Positions 1 to 9,469 are shown, counted from the stretch's first letter. The stretch: DNA of 64,000 nucleotides from Brumimicrobium ulvae (GCF_947504225.1 NZ_CANNGT010000006.1:62001-126000), one strand, 5' to 3'. Numbers and translations are program-made. Notes: generated by a model not told the origin, from the sequence alone.

Positions 1-4
1 AACG

Positions 5-35
5 AAGAACCTCAGCAACATGTACTGAGGTTCTT
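5..35. terminator. Perfect 11-bp hairpin at window edge
   Basis: AAGAACCTCAG (5-15) pairs perfectly with CTGAGGTTCTT (25-35) around a 9-base loop. It lies just past the stop of the minus-strand gene ending at 81, so it is probably that gene's terminator, possibly shared with a gene off the left edge. No T-run is visible within the window, which limits confidence. Confidence 0.45.
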
Positions 36-80
36 GAAATATGTATTGTAAGTTGAGTTTTACTCACGATTCATTTTAGT

Positions 81-974
81 TTATTCCCATGTTCCTTTAT
101 CGGAATTTGTATTCAAATTACCAAAGCCAACGATTTTTCGCTCTCCTCCTTCAAACCTTGGAATGGCTTGTTTTCCATAAACGTGAACAGTAGGAATCGT
201 ATCCGCTAGATATACGACTTCGTCTCTTGTTTCAATAGTCCATTCTTCTTTAGGATTCGTCATAGGAATGTATCTCAATTCATTGATATCAAACGCCCCT
301 AAATTTAATGTCTCACGTAATCTTTGTCTTGTTCTAGAGCTCAAGTATTCATCTTTATAATTTACCATTACAGTATCTCTTTTGAAATTAGCAAGGTCAG
401 CACTATTTGTAGGGTTCCCCATATAAACTAACTTCGCAGCCTCTTGTTCTGTCATGTTTTGATCCAACGCTCTTTTATCATCGTATAAAACATCTCGTTC
501 CTTAGTTGTAAGTTTACGAGAAGGAACAGATCCAACCGATTCTATTTTCTGAACCTTATCATTTTCAAAAAATTCTTTCAACGCATCGAAGTTTGGTGCA
601 TAAACACCGTTTTTCACACGGTAAGCTCTTTGAATATCTCTAATTTGAGTTAAAGTATACTGATAAAGCAATTCTGATTTAGCATATGCTTTCTCATGCT
701 TTATTGTGTTTTGAACTGCTTTTATGGATTGATTCCACATAAAAAGTGTAGCAACAATACAAATCACTCCAATTCCTAAAACGATGTTTCTACCCAAAAT
801 ACCCGCACTGAACAACAACGCTAAAACACCACCAATCAACAGGTTTACTGCTGACATCAGAAAAAGAGAATCTTGCTCAGTTTGTAGACCAATCACGATC
901 ATAACGATTCCTAAAATTGCGATAATTGCTGCTACTAAATAGCGCTTTATAATTACAGAAAATTGATTATTCAT
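81..974 (-). CDS. Hypothetical membrane protein with soluble C-terminal domain
   Basis: I do not recognise this 297-residue protein. Three hydrophobic segments are visible at roughly residues 10-30, 37-60 and 64-80, preceded by a short charged N-terminus. After them comes a mostly hydrophilic domain (about 90-297) that begins with a helical, charged stretch and contains several Tyr/Arg-rich segments. There is no lipobox and no catalytic motif that I can name. The gene stands alone, facing left, with a TAnnTTTG-type box 36-43 bases upstream of its start and a hairpin beyond its stop, so it is probably monocistronic. The reading frame is long and its membrane profile sensible, so it is a real gene; the function is open. 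Confidence 0.8.
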   Translation of the reverse strand: MNNQFSVIIKRYLVAAIIAILGIVMIVIGLQTEQDSLFLMSAVNLLIGGVLALLFSAGILGRNIVLGIGVICIVATLFMWNQSIKAVQNTIKHEKAYAKSELLYQYTLTQIRDIQRAYRVKNGVYAPNFDALKEFFENDKVQKIESVGSVPSRKLTTKERDVLYDDKRALDQNMTEQEAAKLVYMGNPTNSADLANFKRDTVMVNYKDEYLSSRTRQRLRETLNLGAFDINELRYIPMTNPKEEWTIETRDEVVYLADTIPTVHVYGKQAIPRFEGGERKIVGFGNLNTNSDKGTWE

Positions 975-1276
975 TATTCAATGTTAATTAAATTCATTTC
1001 TTACCTCCACAAATCTACAATAATTTTGAAATGTCTTTGTCTTATAGGGTAGATTTTTTATACCGTTTAATCAACAGAATGCCGTTGATATCATTTATCC
1101 CTTCAATATCTGTATAAATTCAACTGCTTTTCTAGCGTTTACAAACCCGCCTTACACCTGAGTGTCAAACCAATAGATCACCTTCCATTAAAACGCTTCT
1201 TTTCTCATTCTGTAATTCGAATAATTTTATCTGAAATTATCATTTCAATGATTGTTTATAAACTTATCTTAGCAAC
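975..1276. other. Intergenic region between divergent genes
   Basis: This 302-base AT-rich gap separates the leftward membrane-protein gene from the rightward helicase gene. It holds the box at 1010-1017 and a short inverted repeat, ATCAAC (1070-1075) with GTTGAT (1084-1089). I see no RNA gene or coding frame in it. Confidence 0.5.
1010..1017 (-). promoter_or_regulatory. Putative -7 box (TAGATTTG)
   Basis: Read on the minus strand this is TAGATTTG, a match to the Bacteroidota -7 consensus TAnnTTTG, 36 bases upstream of the start at 974. No TTG -33 element is visible at the usual spacing, so support is partial. Confidence 0.35.
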
Positions 1277-2716
1277 ATGCCAATTCACAAAGAACTTTAC
1301 AAGTCCACTTTAAAACATTTTGATTTCGATATATCTACTGATCAAGATGAATTATTGACACAGCTTTGCAACTTCTATATGCAGCCCAACAATCAATCTT
1401 TATTCATTTTAAAAGGATATGCAGGTACAGGGAAGACAAGTTTACTTAGTGCTTTTGTTAAAGCTTTAGTTGAACTAAAAAGGAAGTCTGTTTTACTTGC
1501 TCCTACAGGACGAGCAGCAAAAGTATTTGCACAACGCTCAAACAAAATGGCCTTTACCATACACAAAAAGATATACCGAAAAGAAAAGATTGCTGGAGGT
1601 GCAATTCAATTAGGTCTTGCTCCTAATTTGCATACCAACACCCTATTTCTTGTTGATGAAGCATCTATGATTGGGGATTATACACAACGTAACGATGGTG
1701 CTATTAGTAGTCAAAACTTACTTGAAGACCTGATCAATTATGTTTATAACGGCAAGAATTGCAAATTGATTCTCATTGGTGATGAAGGACAGCTCCCTCC
1801 TGTTGGTTCTGATTTTAGTCCAGCTTTAAATCTAGACTATATGTCCAACCATTATGCGCAATTAGAAATTCAAGGATTTCAATTGTCTAAAGTATTGAGA
1901 CAAGCTTATGATTCTGACATTTTAAAAAACGCCACAGATTTACGTTCAGCACCCGAAAACACATACCCTTCTTTTGATTTAAGTGGGAAAAATGACTTGA
2001 TTCGTTTGGATGGTGGAGAATTAGAAGATGAATTAGATTCTGCTTTTTCGAATTACGGAGTCACCGAAACCTTAGTCATTACCCGGAGTAATAAACGAGC
2101 GAATTTATTCAACCAACAAATTAGATCCAGAATCTTTTGGTTTGATGAGAAAATAGTGGCCAACGATTTATTGATGGTCGTAAGAAATAACTATTTCTGG
2201 TTAGGAGACAACTCAAAACTAGGATTTATTGCAAATGGTGAAACCATTAAGGTCGTTCGCATAAGAAATAGAGAAACAATGCATGGATTTGATTTTGTTG
2301 ATGCTTTGGTTCAACTTATCGACTATCCTGAAGCGGAACCGTTTGAAGTCAAAATCTTATTAGAAGTCCTTGATGAAGAAGCACCTAATTTACCTCGACA
2401 AAAAATGAAAGAACTGTTTTTTTCAGTTGAGAAAGACTATGCTTATGAACGCAATAAGAAAAAACGTTATGAACTAATTATGGCTGATCCTTATTTCAAT
2501 GCATTGCAAGTAAAATATGCTTATGCGGTTACTTGCCATAAATCACAAGGTGGACAATGGGCATGTGTTTTTGTAGATCAAGGATTTCTTACAGAAGAAA
2601 TGTTGGACACGTCCTATTTTAGGTGGTTGTATACCGCATTAACAAGAGCAACGGAAAAGCTTTTTTTGGTTAATTTCAACGGTCAGTTCTTTGGAGACGA
2701 AGTGGATGAGTTTTAG
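1277..2716 (+). CDS. RecD/Pif1-like superfamily 1 DNA helicase
   Basis: ATP-dependent DNA helicase of the AAA_30/UvrD_C_2 type. Visible motifs in order: Walker A GYAGTGKTS near residue 48, motif Ia LLAPTGRAAKVF near 74, Walker B LFLVDEASMI near 124, motif III LIGDEGQLPPVG near 165, and near the C-terminus the motif V/VI block (AVTCHKSQGGQW, then YTALTRATEKL). At 479 residues it is the size of short single-polypeptide helicases (Dda, Pif1-like), much smaller than RecD2, and it has no RecBC partners nearby. Likely roles are replication-fork or repair work in the cytoplasm. The ATG is the only sensible start, and the gene ends three bases before the converging lipoprotein gene's stop. Confidence 0.88.
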   Translation: MPIHKELYKSTLKHFDFDISTDQDELLTQLCNFYMQPNNQSLFILKGYAGTGKTSLLSAFVKALVELKRKSVLLAPTGRAAKVFAQRSNKMAFTIHKKIYRKEKIAGGAIQLGLAPNLHTNTLFLVDEASMIGDYTQRNDGAISSQNLLEDLINYVYNGKNCKLILIGDEGQLPPVGSDFSPALNLDYMSNHYAQLEIQGFQLSKVLRQAYDSDILKNATDLRSAPENTYPSFDLSGKNDLIRLDGGELEDELDSAFSNYGVTETLVITRSNKRANLFNQQIRSRIFWFDEKIVANDLLMVVRNNYFWLGDNSKLGFIANGETIKVVRIRNRETMHGFDFVDALVQLIDYPEAEPFEVKILLEVLDEEAPNLPRQKMKELFFSVEKDYAYERNKKKRYELIMADPYFNALQVKYAYAVTCHKSQGGQWACVFVDQGFLTEEMLDTSYFRWLYTALTRATEKLFLVNFNGQFFGDEVDEF

Positions 2717-2719
2717 TCC

Positions 2720-3028
2720 TTAGGGCACCCCCTTCTCATGATAGGTACCTGTTTTCTCATTATGAATAGATTTCAACTTTAGAACTGCTGAATTTTCTAA
2801 AACTTTTCTCTCGCAAGCAATAACTATCGCGACAGGTTGGTTATTCCGATAAATAGTATCGCCTTTCAAATTGGAATCATCAAAACGAAGAACATCACCA
2901 AGGTGCAGTCCAGAGCCGTATTTCCACCATGATTTCTCAATTTCATCATTAGATATGCGGTCTGTACATCTTATCGCAACAAGAAAAATTAAAACAACGA
3001 AAACGTACACGAAGCATCTATTCAACAT
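2720..3028 (-). CDS. Small putative lipoprotein
   Basis: A 102-residue protein if translation starts at the ATG at 3028, giving a hydrophobic signal followed by LVAIRC, a plausible lipobox with Cys near residue 16. The same frame extends upstream to 3112, but that would overlap the neighbouring gene by 56 bases and bury the signal sequence, so I chose the inner start. The mature part is short with Trp, Tyr and Asp residues (SWWKYGSGLHLGD) and matches no family I know. It lies 28 bases downstream of the large secreted protein and is probably co-transcribed with it; both may act in the envelope. Confidence 0.6.
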   Translation of the reverse strand: MLNRCFVYVFVVLIFLVAIRCTDRISNDEIEKSWWKYGSGLHLGDVLRFDDSNLKGDTIYRNNQPVAIVIACERKVLENSAVLKLKSIHNEKTGTYHEKGVP

Positions 3029-3056
3029 GAAGATTGTTAAAGATAGAGATACACCC

Positions 3057-5345
3057 CTAAAACGATTTAAACTTAACGGAAGTTGGTCCAACAGTAATCC
3101 TTGATTTATCAATTGCTTTATTCAAACGATCGATGACTTTTGTAGCATCACTTCTTGACAAATACTGACCTGCCAGGATGTTTAATTCATTCTTCAAGGC
3201 CTTAAGCGTAGAATAAGCACGGTAAGCACTCAACATTTGATTACCACTCAAGTTATATTGGTTTTTCAAACTTAACAAATCTTTATGAGGCGGATTAAAA
3301 TTACTACGCACAGGATCCGTAAAGCTATTGACTTGAAGCACTATTTCTCTTTCAATATGAATAAGGACTTCGGTTGTTCTCAACTGCTTAAAAGTTGAAT
3401 CTTCACGCGCTATCAGCCTGTCTTCAGAGCTAGCACCAGGGTATTGATTCAACTCCTCAGGTTCATAATTGATTACCACACGATTCTTTTTCAGTTTTCC
3501 AACACCACCTCCTCTAGCGATGATTTTGAAATTTTTCTTTTTGTCCATTAATGCTTCAAAAAATTCCACCACAGCTATAGAATCTTTTTCAACAAATAAT
3601 CGCTCTTGTTTCAATTCATATTGGTCTGTATCAAATAAATCTTGAATGCGCAATTGGACTTGTGAAGTATACAAAGGAAGAGCATCAGTAATATTGATAT
3701 GTAACATTACTTCATCATACTGACTACTTTTGTGTGAAATAGGAATTGCCAATAGCTTTACTTCAAACACCTCTGGCTTATCGCTTGCAGGAAAAGTAAA
3801 CTCCTGTGTTGTCAAATCGAAGCGCGTTGAATCTTCATATAAATAGAACCCATCTTTTTCTTGATAAGGGACCCATTTAGTTCCAATCATATCATACATC
3901 AATTGTACCTTTCTATTGAGCGCCTGTTGTTCAACCAATGCTTTCTCTCTTTCCTCTGCCAAAGCAGCCAATTTTTTATTGATTGCCTGAAGTTGACCGT
4001 AAAGCGCTACGACTTTATCCTGTCGTTTTTTCCGTTTTGAACGCTTAGAATCTGTTTTTAATATAGGCGGTCCAGAGCCTTGATTTGCCTTAGTGCGTTT
4101 TGATTTCTTTTTATTGTTCTTAGGTGGTTTTGTTGTAACAGTACTGTAGCGAATATCATTCAGTTCTTTTTCAGTCTTATCGATACTCAACTTTGTGTCG
4201 TCTTTTTTATTTTCATAGTAATCAATCCAATAATCAAAACCTCTTTTACCACTGATTTTCTCTTCAATTTCTTGAATATCCTTTTGAATTCTACCAATCA
4301 AAGTATAGTACGTCAAGCCTCCCCCAAATGTAGAATCAGGAGAAAGAAATCGGGTGTTTACTGCACCAAAAAGTGGATAATAGTTTCCAGCCTTTTGGAT
4401 AACAACAGTTGTTTGCTTTTCAGAATTGTAGCCCCAAACATCCATGTGAATATTGGTTTCTCTTCCTTCTCCTGCAGTTTGAAACTGGTGAATGGTATAT
4501 CCCATAGGCAAAACCTCAGGTTTTTTCTTTTTGGAAGTAGGTTTTATACCGATATACGGTTCATAAGGAAAAAGTCCAACCGCTTTAGGCAATCCTTTGT
4601 TCCATCTTCCTCTCTCATCCTTTTCTCGTTCTTCAAACAATCCAGAGGTTGTAGATCCATCTCCTGCGGCCGTTAAAACATTTTCAAAATAATCAGCTTC
4701 GCCACCCAGCTTTTCAAAAATTTGAAAAGTCCGTTGTGCCACCCATTCATTAATTGCATTGTTATACGCAAGGATTACCTCTTTTTTTTCTTCTTCTGTC
4801 CAGGCAGCAAAACCATCCAACATGGCAACCTTATCTTTAAAAGTTAAGGTTGGATTAGACAGTTTTTCAACTTTCCTGTGTACTTGAAGTTCTTCTTTTT
4901 TTATCCGCTTAGCTTGTTCTGGCAAATGTTCTAGAAGCAATTGTTCAAACCGTTCATAATCTGAAACTTTTCCGTCTTTCACCAAACTGTTACTTCTGTG
5001 AGACTGCAACAAACTATTCAATTCCCAAATGGCCATCTTATTTGATAATTCAGCAAGAATTCCTTTTGGCGAACGGCGAATTTCATTAGAGTAGATCTTC
5101 AACAATTCTGGTTGATTAATAATCACTTGCTCTGTTGAATCGTAATTTATCTCTCCATTAGGAAGCGTAATCTCTTTGCCAGAATAGACGATATAGCGTC
5201 CAATATTTTGTTCTAAAATGGGGCTTTTTCTAACAGTATGATAGATGTAAGCTTTATTTTGTGGGGTAAGGAAATAATCCTCTTGACCAATAGCAGAGTA
5301 AATTGACATTACCCACAAGAACATAATTAATGGTAACTTATTCAT
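3057..5345 (-). CDS. Large secreted protein with Lys-rich coiled-coil middle
   Basis: Not a family I can name. I place the start at the ATG at 5345, giving a clean signal peptide (MNKLPLIMFLWVMSIYSAIGQ) and about 762 residues; in-frame ATGs at 5387 and 5408 would put a hydrophilic extension ahead of it. The N-terminal half is mixed. Around residues 345-480 there is a highly charged region with Lys/Arg clusters (PPKNNKKKSKRTK, RSKRKKRQ) and a coiled coil (about 435-475). The C-terminal third looks beta-rich and ends in a helical segment. Export to the periplasm or surface is likely. It is probably transcribed with the small lipoprotein downstream. Confidence 0.72.
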   Translation of the reverse strand: MNKLPLIMFLWVMSIYSAIGQEDYFLTPQNKAYIYHTVRKSPILEQNIGRYIVYSGKEITLPNGEINYDSTEQVIINQPELLKIYSNEIRRSPKGILAELSNKMAIWELNSLLQSHRSNSLVKDGKVSDYERFEQLLLEHLPEQAKRIKKEELQVHRKVEKLSNPTLTFKDKVAMLDGFAAWTEEEKKEVILAYNNAINEWVAQRTFQIFEKLGGEADYFENVLTAAGDGSTTSGLFEEREKDERGRWNKGLPKAVGLFPYEPYIGIKPTSKKKKPEVLPMGYTIHQFQTAGEGRETNIHMDVWGYNSEKQTTVVIQKAGNYYPLFGAVNTRFLSPDSTFGGGLTYYTLIGRIQKDIQEIEEKISGKRGFDYWIDYYENKKDDTKLSIDKTEKELNDIRYSTVTTKPPKNNKKKSKRTKANQGSGPPILKTDSKRSKRKKRQDKVVALYGQLQAINKKLAALAEEREKALVEQQALNRKVQLMYDMIGTKWVPYQEKDGFYLYEDSTRFDLTTQEFTFPASDKPEVFEVKLLAIPISHKSSQYDEVMLHINITDALPLYTSQVQLRIQDLFDTDQYELKQERLFVEKDSIAVVEFFEALMDKKKNFKIIARGGGVGKLKKNRVVINYEPEELNQYPGASSEDRLIAREDSTFKQLRTTEVLIHIEREIVLQVNSFTDPVRSNFNPPHKDLLSLKNQYNLSGNQMLSAYRAYSTLKALKNELNILAGQYLSRSDATKVIDRLNKAIDKSRITVGPTSVKFKSF

Positions 5346-5451
5346 TCCACAAATATGGAAAAAACTTTTATGATTCCTTTCATCCATTCCTTCGAAATAA
5401 TAACACATACTTTGTTTTTGTATTAAAAATCGCGAATAAATTCAAAAGGCG

Positions 5452-5465
5452 CTGACAAATATCAA
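5452..5465 (+). promoter_or_regulatory. Imperfect FNR-type palindrome
   Basis: CTGACAAATATCAA matches the FNR consensus TTGAT-N4-ATCAA at 8 of 10 positions. It lies 46 bases upstream of the LptF/LptG-family start. A perfect copy occurs at 28402. As a single degenerate site in AT-rich DNA it could be chance. Confidence 0.25.
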
Positions 5466-5510
5466 CAAGGATAAAAATTAAATCAGTACATTCGCAATTG
5501 AAATTAAGCG

Positions 5511-7094
5511 ATGAAAAAACTCAGCATTTTTTTCATAAAATCATTTGTGGGGCCGTTTTTAGCGACCTTTTTTATTTCCATGTTTATGCTTGTAATGCAG
5601 TTTCTATGGAAATACATTGATGATTTAATGGGTAAAGGACTAGAAATCACAATAATTCTAGAACTCCTTTTTTATGTTTCGGCAAGTTTATTGCCGCTAG
5701 CTTTACCGCTTGCGATTTTACTTTCATCATTAATTGTGATGGGAAATCTTGGAGAGTCAAATGAGCTTACCGCATTAAAATCTAGTGGACTTTCAATTTA
5801 TCGTATTCTACGCCCCCTCACAGGAGTGGTTATACTCATTGCCATTGGAACATTTTATTTTTCAAACTATGTTATCCCCATAGCCAACTACAAGTGGCAT
5901 TCAATTATTTGGGACATACAAGAGAAAAAGATGACTTCATTTTTAAAGCCCGGCTCCTATACACAAGAAATTGATGGGTTCAGTATAAAAATAAAGGATG
6001 GAAAGGACAATCATTTCAATGACATCATTATTCACGACCGACGTGTGAATAATGAAATAAAAACCATTACAGCCAAATCTGGAGAATTTTATCAATCAAC
6101 GAATGGAGAGTTTCTATTTTTCAAACTGTTTGATGGAAGCGTAGTAGAAGAACTTTCCAGTGCCCCCGACTTTCAAGCATCTGGAAAGAAAAAAAGTTCA
6201 GGTTCAAGTATTTTTCCGGGCAGAAAATCTGACTTTAAAACAGCAACCTACAAAATGGATATGAGTGGTTTTCAGTTGCAACGTACAAAAGACGACATGT
6301 TTAAAAATGATTATGAAATGTTGAATGTATTTCAAATCAATGAAACTGCAGACTCTATTAAGAATATCTACCAAGACCTCATGAAGTCCTTGTCTTTTAA
6401 CAGTAAAGCCAAACACGCCTATTTCCAGGCTATACACTATTCCACAGAGCAAGAAATGGACACAGTACAAAGACAGCAACTAGAGGAATATATAGAACGA
6501 AACAAGAAAATAAGGGAGGTTTCACCTGTACCTGAAAAAGATATAAAGGAGATGGACTTAGACACCCCACCTTTGGCAGATCAACACGATGCAAAAACGA
6601 AGCGTGATTCTACCCTTTCTATCGTACCGATATATCAAATTGAAGACATGACCGAAGAGTTAAAGATGAAAACCATCTCTCACATGAAATCTCAATTAAG
6701 AAACAATATAAAATCATTAGAAGGGCAAGTAGAAATCGAAAAAAATCGTCATCGCACAATGCGCAGGTATGAAATTGAATTTCACCGTAAGTTTGCACTT
6801 TCTTTCTCTATTATCGTACTGTTTTTTGTTGGTGCACCGCTTGGTGCCATTGTTAAAAGAGGAGGGTTTGGTGCTCCTGTTGTCATTGCGGCTTTACTCT
6901 TTATGATCTATTTTGTTTTAATTACGATAGGTGATGGAATGGCTGAAAGCAATGTACTCTCCCCTTTCTTCGGAATGTGGGGTCCAAACATTATACTCTC
7001 TCCAATTGCTGCCTTACTTATGATGAGTGCTGCAAACGACAGAAGCGTAGTAACATTACCCAAAATATTTAAAAAGAAAAAGAAGAATGCATAG
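5511..7094 (+). CDS. LptF/LptG family permease (YjgP/YjgQ)
   Basis: Inner-membrane subunit of the LptBFG transporter that extracts lipopolysaccharide toward the LptA/C/D bridge. The N-terminus has the family pattern: one membrane segment at about 12-35 ending in a WKYIDDLMGKG-type motif, then two more segments with a GxLxELxALKSSG-like cytoplasmic loop (residues about 80-100, NLGESNELTALKSSGLSIYR). A long periplasmic region follows, enlarged by a charged stretch near 315-410. Three more membrane segments end the protein, which at 527 residues is longer than the roughly 360 typical of Proteobacteria; Bacteroidota members are often enlarged. LptF versus LptG cannot be decided here. Its stop overlaps the next gene by 8 bases, suggesting translational coupling to a glycosyltransferase. 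Confidence 0.88.
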   Translation: MKKLSIFFIKSFVGPFLATFFISMFMLVMQFLWKYIDDLMGKGLEITIILELLFYVSASLLPLALPLAILLSSLIVMGNLGESNELTALKSSGLSIYRILRPLTGVVILIAIGTFYFSNYVIPIANYKWHSIIWDIQEKKMTSFLKPGSYTQEIDGFSIKIKDGKDNHFNDIIIHDRRVNNEIKTITAKSGEFYQSTNGEFLFFKLFDGSVVEELSSAPDFQASGKKKSSGSSIFPGRKSDFKTATYKMDMSGFQLQRTKDDMFKNDYEMLNVFQINETADSIKNIYQDLMKSLSFNSKAKHAYFQAIHYSTEQEMDTVQRQQLEEYIERNKKIREVSPVPEKDIKEMDLDTPPLADQHDAKTKRDSTLSIVPIYQIEDMTEELKMKTISHMKSQLRNNIKSLEGQVEIEKNRHRTMRRYEIEFHRKFALSFSIIVLFFVGAPLGAIVKRGGFGAPVVIAALLFMIYFVLITIGDGMAESNVLSPFFGMWGPNIILSPIAALLMMSAANDRSVVTLPKIFKKKKKNA

Positions 7095-8259
7095 AGTTTT
7101 TCATTTTTCGAACAAACCTCCTTTTCCATTAAGAGATGGCGGATGCATTGCAATTTCGAGCGTATTGAAATCTTTATTGTCGTCTTCAGAAATAGAGGTT
7201 TTTCATTTCACATTATCCACTTATAAACATCCGTACGCTCCTGAAATGTATCCACAGACTTGGAAAGAAAGAATGGAAATGGATTCTTCAATCGTCAATA
7301 CGAAAACCAATTTATTGGGCGCATTATACTACTTGGTCAGAAATAAGTCCTATAATGTTGCGCGTTTTTACGATCCTAAAGTTGCAAAAACAATAAAAAC
7401 ACATTTGAATAACAACAAGTATGACGCAGCAATACTTGAAAGTATTTACCTTTTACCCTACCGTTCCTTATTCAAAGAAAAGGGCATCAAAGTCATTGTC
7501 CGAGCACACAATTTAGAGCATGAAATATGGAGTTCAATGGCTGAGAAATCACCTATATTTTTAAAACGATGGTACTTTAATCGATTGTCCTCGCAGCTTG
7601 AGAAATATGAAAGAACAGAATTAGCCAAAGTTGACGGAATTGTATCCATCACAGAAGAAGATGCTTTATTTTTTCAACAGTTCGAACCAGAAGTCACTAC
7701 CACTGCAATTCCAACAGCTGTTAAAACCAAATTTCCTCCGACAGATTATTCCCTTTCTGACTTTTATTTTTTAGGAGCAATGGACTGGAAGCCTAATATA
7801 GATGGAATTCAATGGTTTTTGAATAATGTTATTCCAGAAGGATTAAAAGGAACAAAGTTTTTTTTGGGTGGAAAAGGTCTAAAAACCAATCAATACAATC
7901 ATCCCAGTGTTGAAAATGTTGGAGAAGTAGAAAACGCTTTAGACTTCATCAGTGCGCATGGAATTTGTATCATACCAATGCATTCCGGTAGTGGGATCAA
8001 AATAAAGCTATTAGAAAACATGGCCATGGGAAAACCCATCATTACCACATCAGAAGGCGTTAGAGGTGTAGATGTTACTCATGAAAAAGAAGTTTTAATA
8101 GCTGATGATCCAGATGAATTTAGAGAATTAATGTACCGTTTGCATTTAGACAAAAACTTAAGAAGGAAATTAGGTAAAAACTCAAAGTTATTCATCAAAA
8201 ATAACTATAGTGAAGAAAAGTTAACCCGAAGACTCATTGCATTCATCAAAGACATATAA
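7087..8259 (+). CDS. Glycosyltransferase, GT4-like
   Basis: A 390-residue GT-B-fold glycosyltransferase. The N-terminal half carries a substrate-binding Rossmann-like domain, including the segment RAHNLEHEIW near 138. The C-terminal half has the nucleotide-sugar-binding pattern: FLGAMDWKPNIDG near 230, a GEVENALDF segment near 279, and PMHSGSGIKIKLLENMAMGKPII near 299-321 containing the conserved Glu of the EX7E-type motif. It resembles the Stp1/PEP-CTERM-associated sugar transferase group. The start ATG lies inside the end of the LptF/LptG gene, and the gene overlaps the next one by 23 bases. The coupling suggests work on cell-surface polysaccharide or lipopolysaccharide; acceptor and sugar are unknown. 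Confidence 0.85.
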   Translation: MHRVFHFSNKPPFPLRDGGCIAISSVLKSLLSSSEIEVFHFTLSTYKHPYAPEMYPQTWKERMEMDSSIVNTKTNLLGALYYLVRNKSYNVARFYDPKVAKTIKTHLNNNKYDAAILESIYLLPYRSLFKEKGIKVIVRAHNLEHEIWSSMAEKSPIFLKRWYFNRLSSQLEKYERTELAKVDGIVSITEEDALFFQQFEPEVTTTAIPTAVKTKFPPTDYSLSDFYFLGAMDWKPNIDGIQWFLNNVIPEGLKGTKFFLGGKGLKTNQYNHPSVENVGEVENALDFISAHGICIIPMHSGSGIKIKLLENMAMGKPIITTSEGVRGVDVTHEKEVLIADDPDEFRELMYRLHLDKNLRRKLGKNSKLFIKNNYSEEKLTRRLIAFIKDI

Positions 8260-9415
8260 AAAGCTCGTCATTGTGACTTCACGCTTCCCTTATCCATTGG
8301 AAAAAGGAGATAAACTGCGTGCGTATCATCAAATCAAGCAATTGGCAAACCATTTTGAAGTCCATTTAATCAGTACTTCAGAACAGAAAGTCAATCCAAC
8401 GGACATTGATCAATTGCGTCCATTTTGTGCCAGTATCAATGTGTTTCCGATATCACTTCCGCAAAAACTTTGGGGAGTTCTTTCCAAACTATTGAGTAGA
8501 AAACCTATTCAGGTCGGGTATTTCCATCACTATTCAATACACAAAAAAGTCAACCGAATATTACAAGAGATTCGGCCAGATCATATTTATTGTCAGTTGA
8601 TTCGTGCAGCTGAATATGTTAAAAACTACCACCATTGCCCGAAAACGATAGATTATATGGATGCGCTTTCAAAAGGAATGGAAAGACGTTCAAAAAACGC
8701 AAAATTCATCAAACACTATATATTTGAAAATGAATTCAAGCGTTTGACTTATTATGAAAATTCAATTTTTGAATATTTTGAGCACCACACCATAATTTCA
8801 CAGCAGGACAAGCAATATATTTTTCATAAAAACAGAGCACAAATCCATGTCATTCCCAACGGAGTTGACGCTTCTTTTTTAGAAGTTAATCAACAACAAA
8901 GTAAATCAGCGGACTTGGTTTTTACAGGAAACATGTCTTATCCCCCAAACGTAACGGCGGCACAGTTTATCGTTCAAGATATATTGCCTTTGATATCACC
9001 TTCCACAAAGGTAAAAATTGCTGGTTCCTCTCCTGCAAAAGAAGTTCTTAAACTCGCCAGTTCTCATGTTGAGATCACAGGTTATGTAGATGATATAAAA
9101 GCGGCCTATTGCAGTGCTGAAATATTTGTAGCCCCAATGTTTTTAGGTACAGGACTTCAGAATAAACTCTTAGAAGCAATGGCGTTAGGAATACCATGTA
9201 TAACAACAACCTTAGCCAATAATGCACTTGGAGCAAAACCTGAACAAGAAATCCTTATTGCCGATGATGCAGAAGCATTTGCACATCAAATCAAACGCTT
9301 GCAAAATACTCCAGAATTAAAGCAAAAACTTATCGACAATGGACGTGCTTTCATCGTGGATAATTACCAGTGGAGCTCTGTAACCGACAAACTCGTTCAA
9401 CTAATCATGGAATGA
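8237..9415 (+). CDS. Glycosyltransferase, GT4-like, TTG start
   Basis: A second GT-B glycosyltransferase, 392 residues, paralogous in layout to the one before it. It has TSRFPYPLEKGDKLRAYH at the N-terminus (the family's donor/acceptor loop), IPNGVDASF near 211, FTGNMSYPPNV near 231, and PMFLGTGLQNKLLEAMALG near 297 with the conserved Glu. An in-frame stop at 8222 limits the start, and the only initiator before the conserved N-terminal strand is TTG at 8237, inside the preceding gene, so this appears to be a TTG start with translational coupling. It resembles the TIGR03087-type sugar transferases. Together the pair probably adds successive sugars to one surface glycan. Confidence 0.84.
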   Translation: MHSSKTYKKLVIVTSRFPYPLEKGDKLRAYHQIKQLANHFEVHLISTSEQKVNPTDIDQLRPFCASINVFPISLPQKLWGVLSKLLSRKPIQVGYFHHYSIHKKVNRILQEIRPDHIYCQLIRAAEYVKNYHHCPKTIDYMDALSKGMERRSKNAKFIKHYIFENEFKRLTYYENSIFEYFEHHTIISQQDKQYIFHKNRAQIHVIPNGVDASFLEVNQQQSKSADLVFTGNMSYPPNVTAAQFIVQDILPLISPSTKVKIAGSSPAKEVLKLASSHVEITGYVDDIKAAYCSAEIFVAPMFLGTGLQNKLLEAMALGIPCITTTLANNALGAKPEQEILIADDAEAFAHQIKRLQNTPELKQKLIDNGRAFIVDNYQWSSVTDKLVQLIME

Positions 9416-9416
9416 G

Positions 9417-9447
9417 TTTATTATCCGGCTTTATTGTCGTACTTTTG
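9417..9447 (+). promoter_or_regulatory. Putative ribBA promoter (TTTA-N19-TACTTTTG)
   Basis: TACTTTTG at 9440-9447 matches the Bacteroidota -7 box, and TTTA at 9417-9420, spaced by 19 bases, is one change from the -33 TTTG. A transcript starting near 9454 would leave about 16 bases before the ATG at 9470. This makes the farther TTG start at 9434 unlikely. Confidence 0.55.
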
Positions 9448-9469
9448 CATTAAATTTCAGAATACAGTT

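Noticed and set aside
3028-3112. Extended N-terminus of the small lipoprotein
   Set aside because: It would overlap the neighbouring gene's end and put 28 residues ahead of an otherwise clear lipoprotein signal.
4272-4676. 134-codon plus-strand open frame
   Set aside because: It lies entirely antisense within the long secreted coiled-coil gene and has no promoter, signal or recognisable domain.
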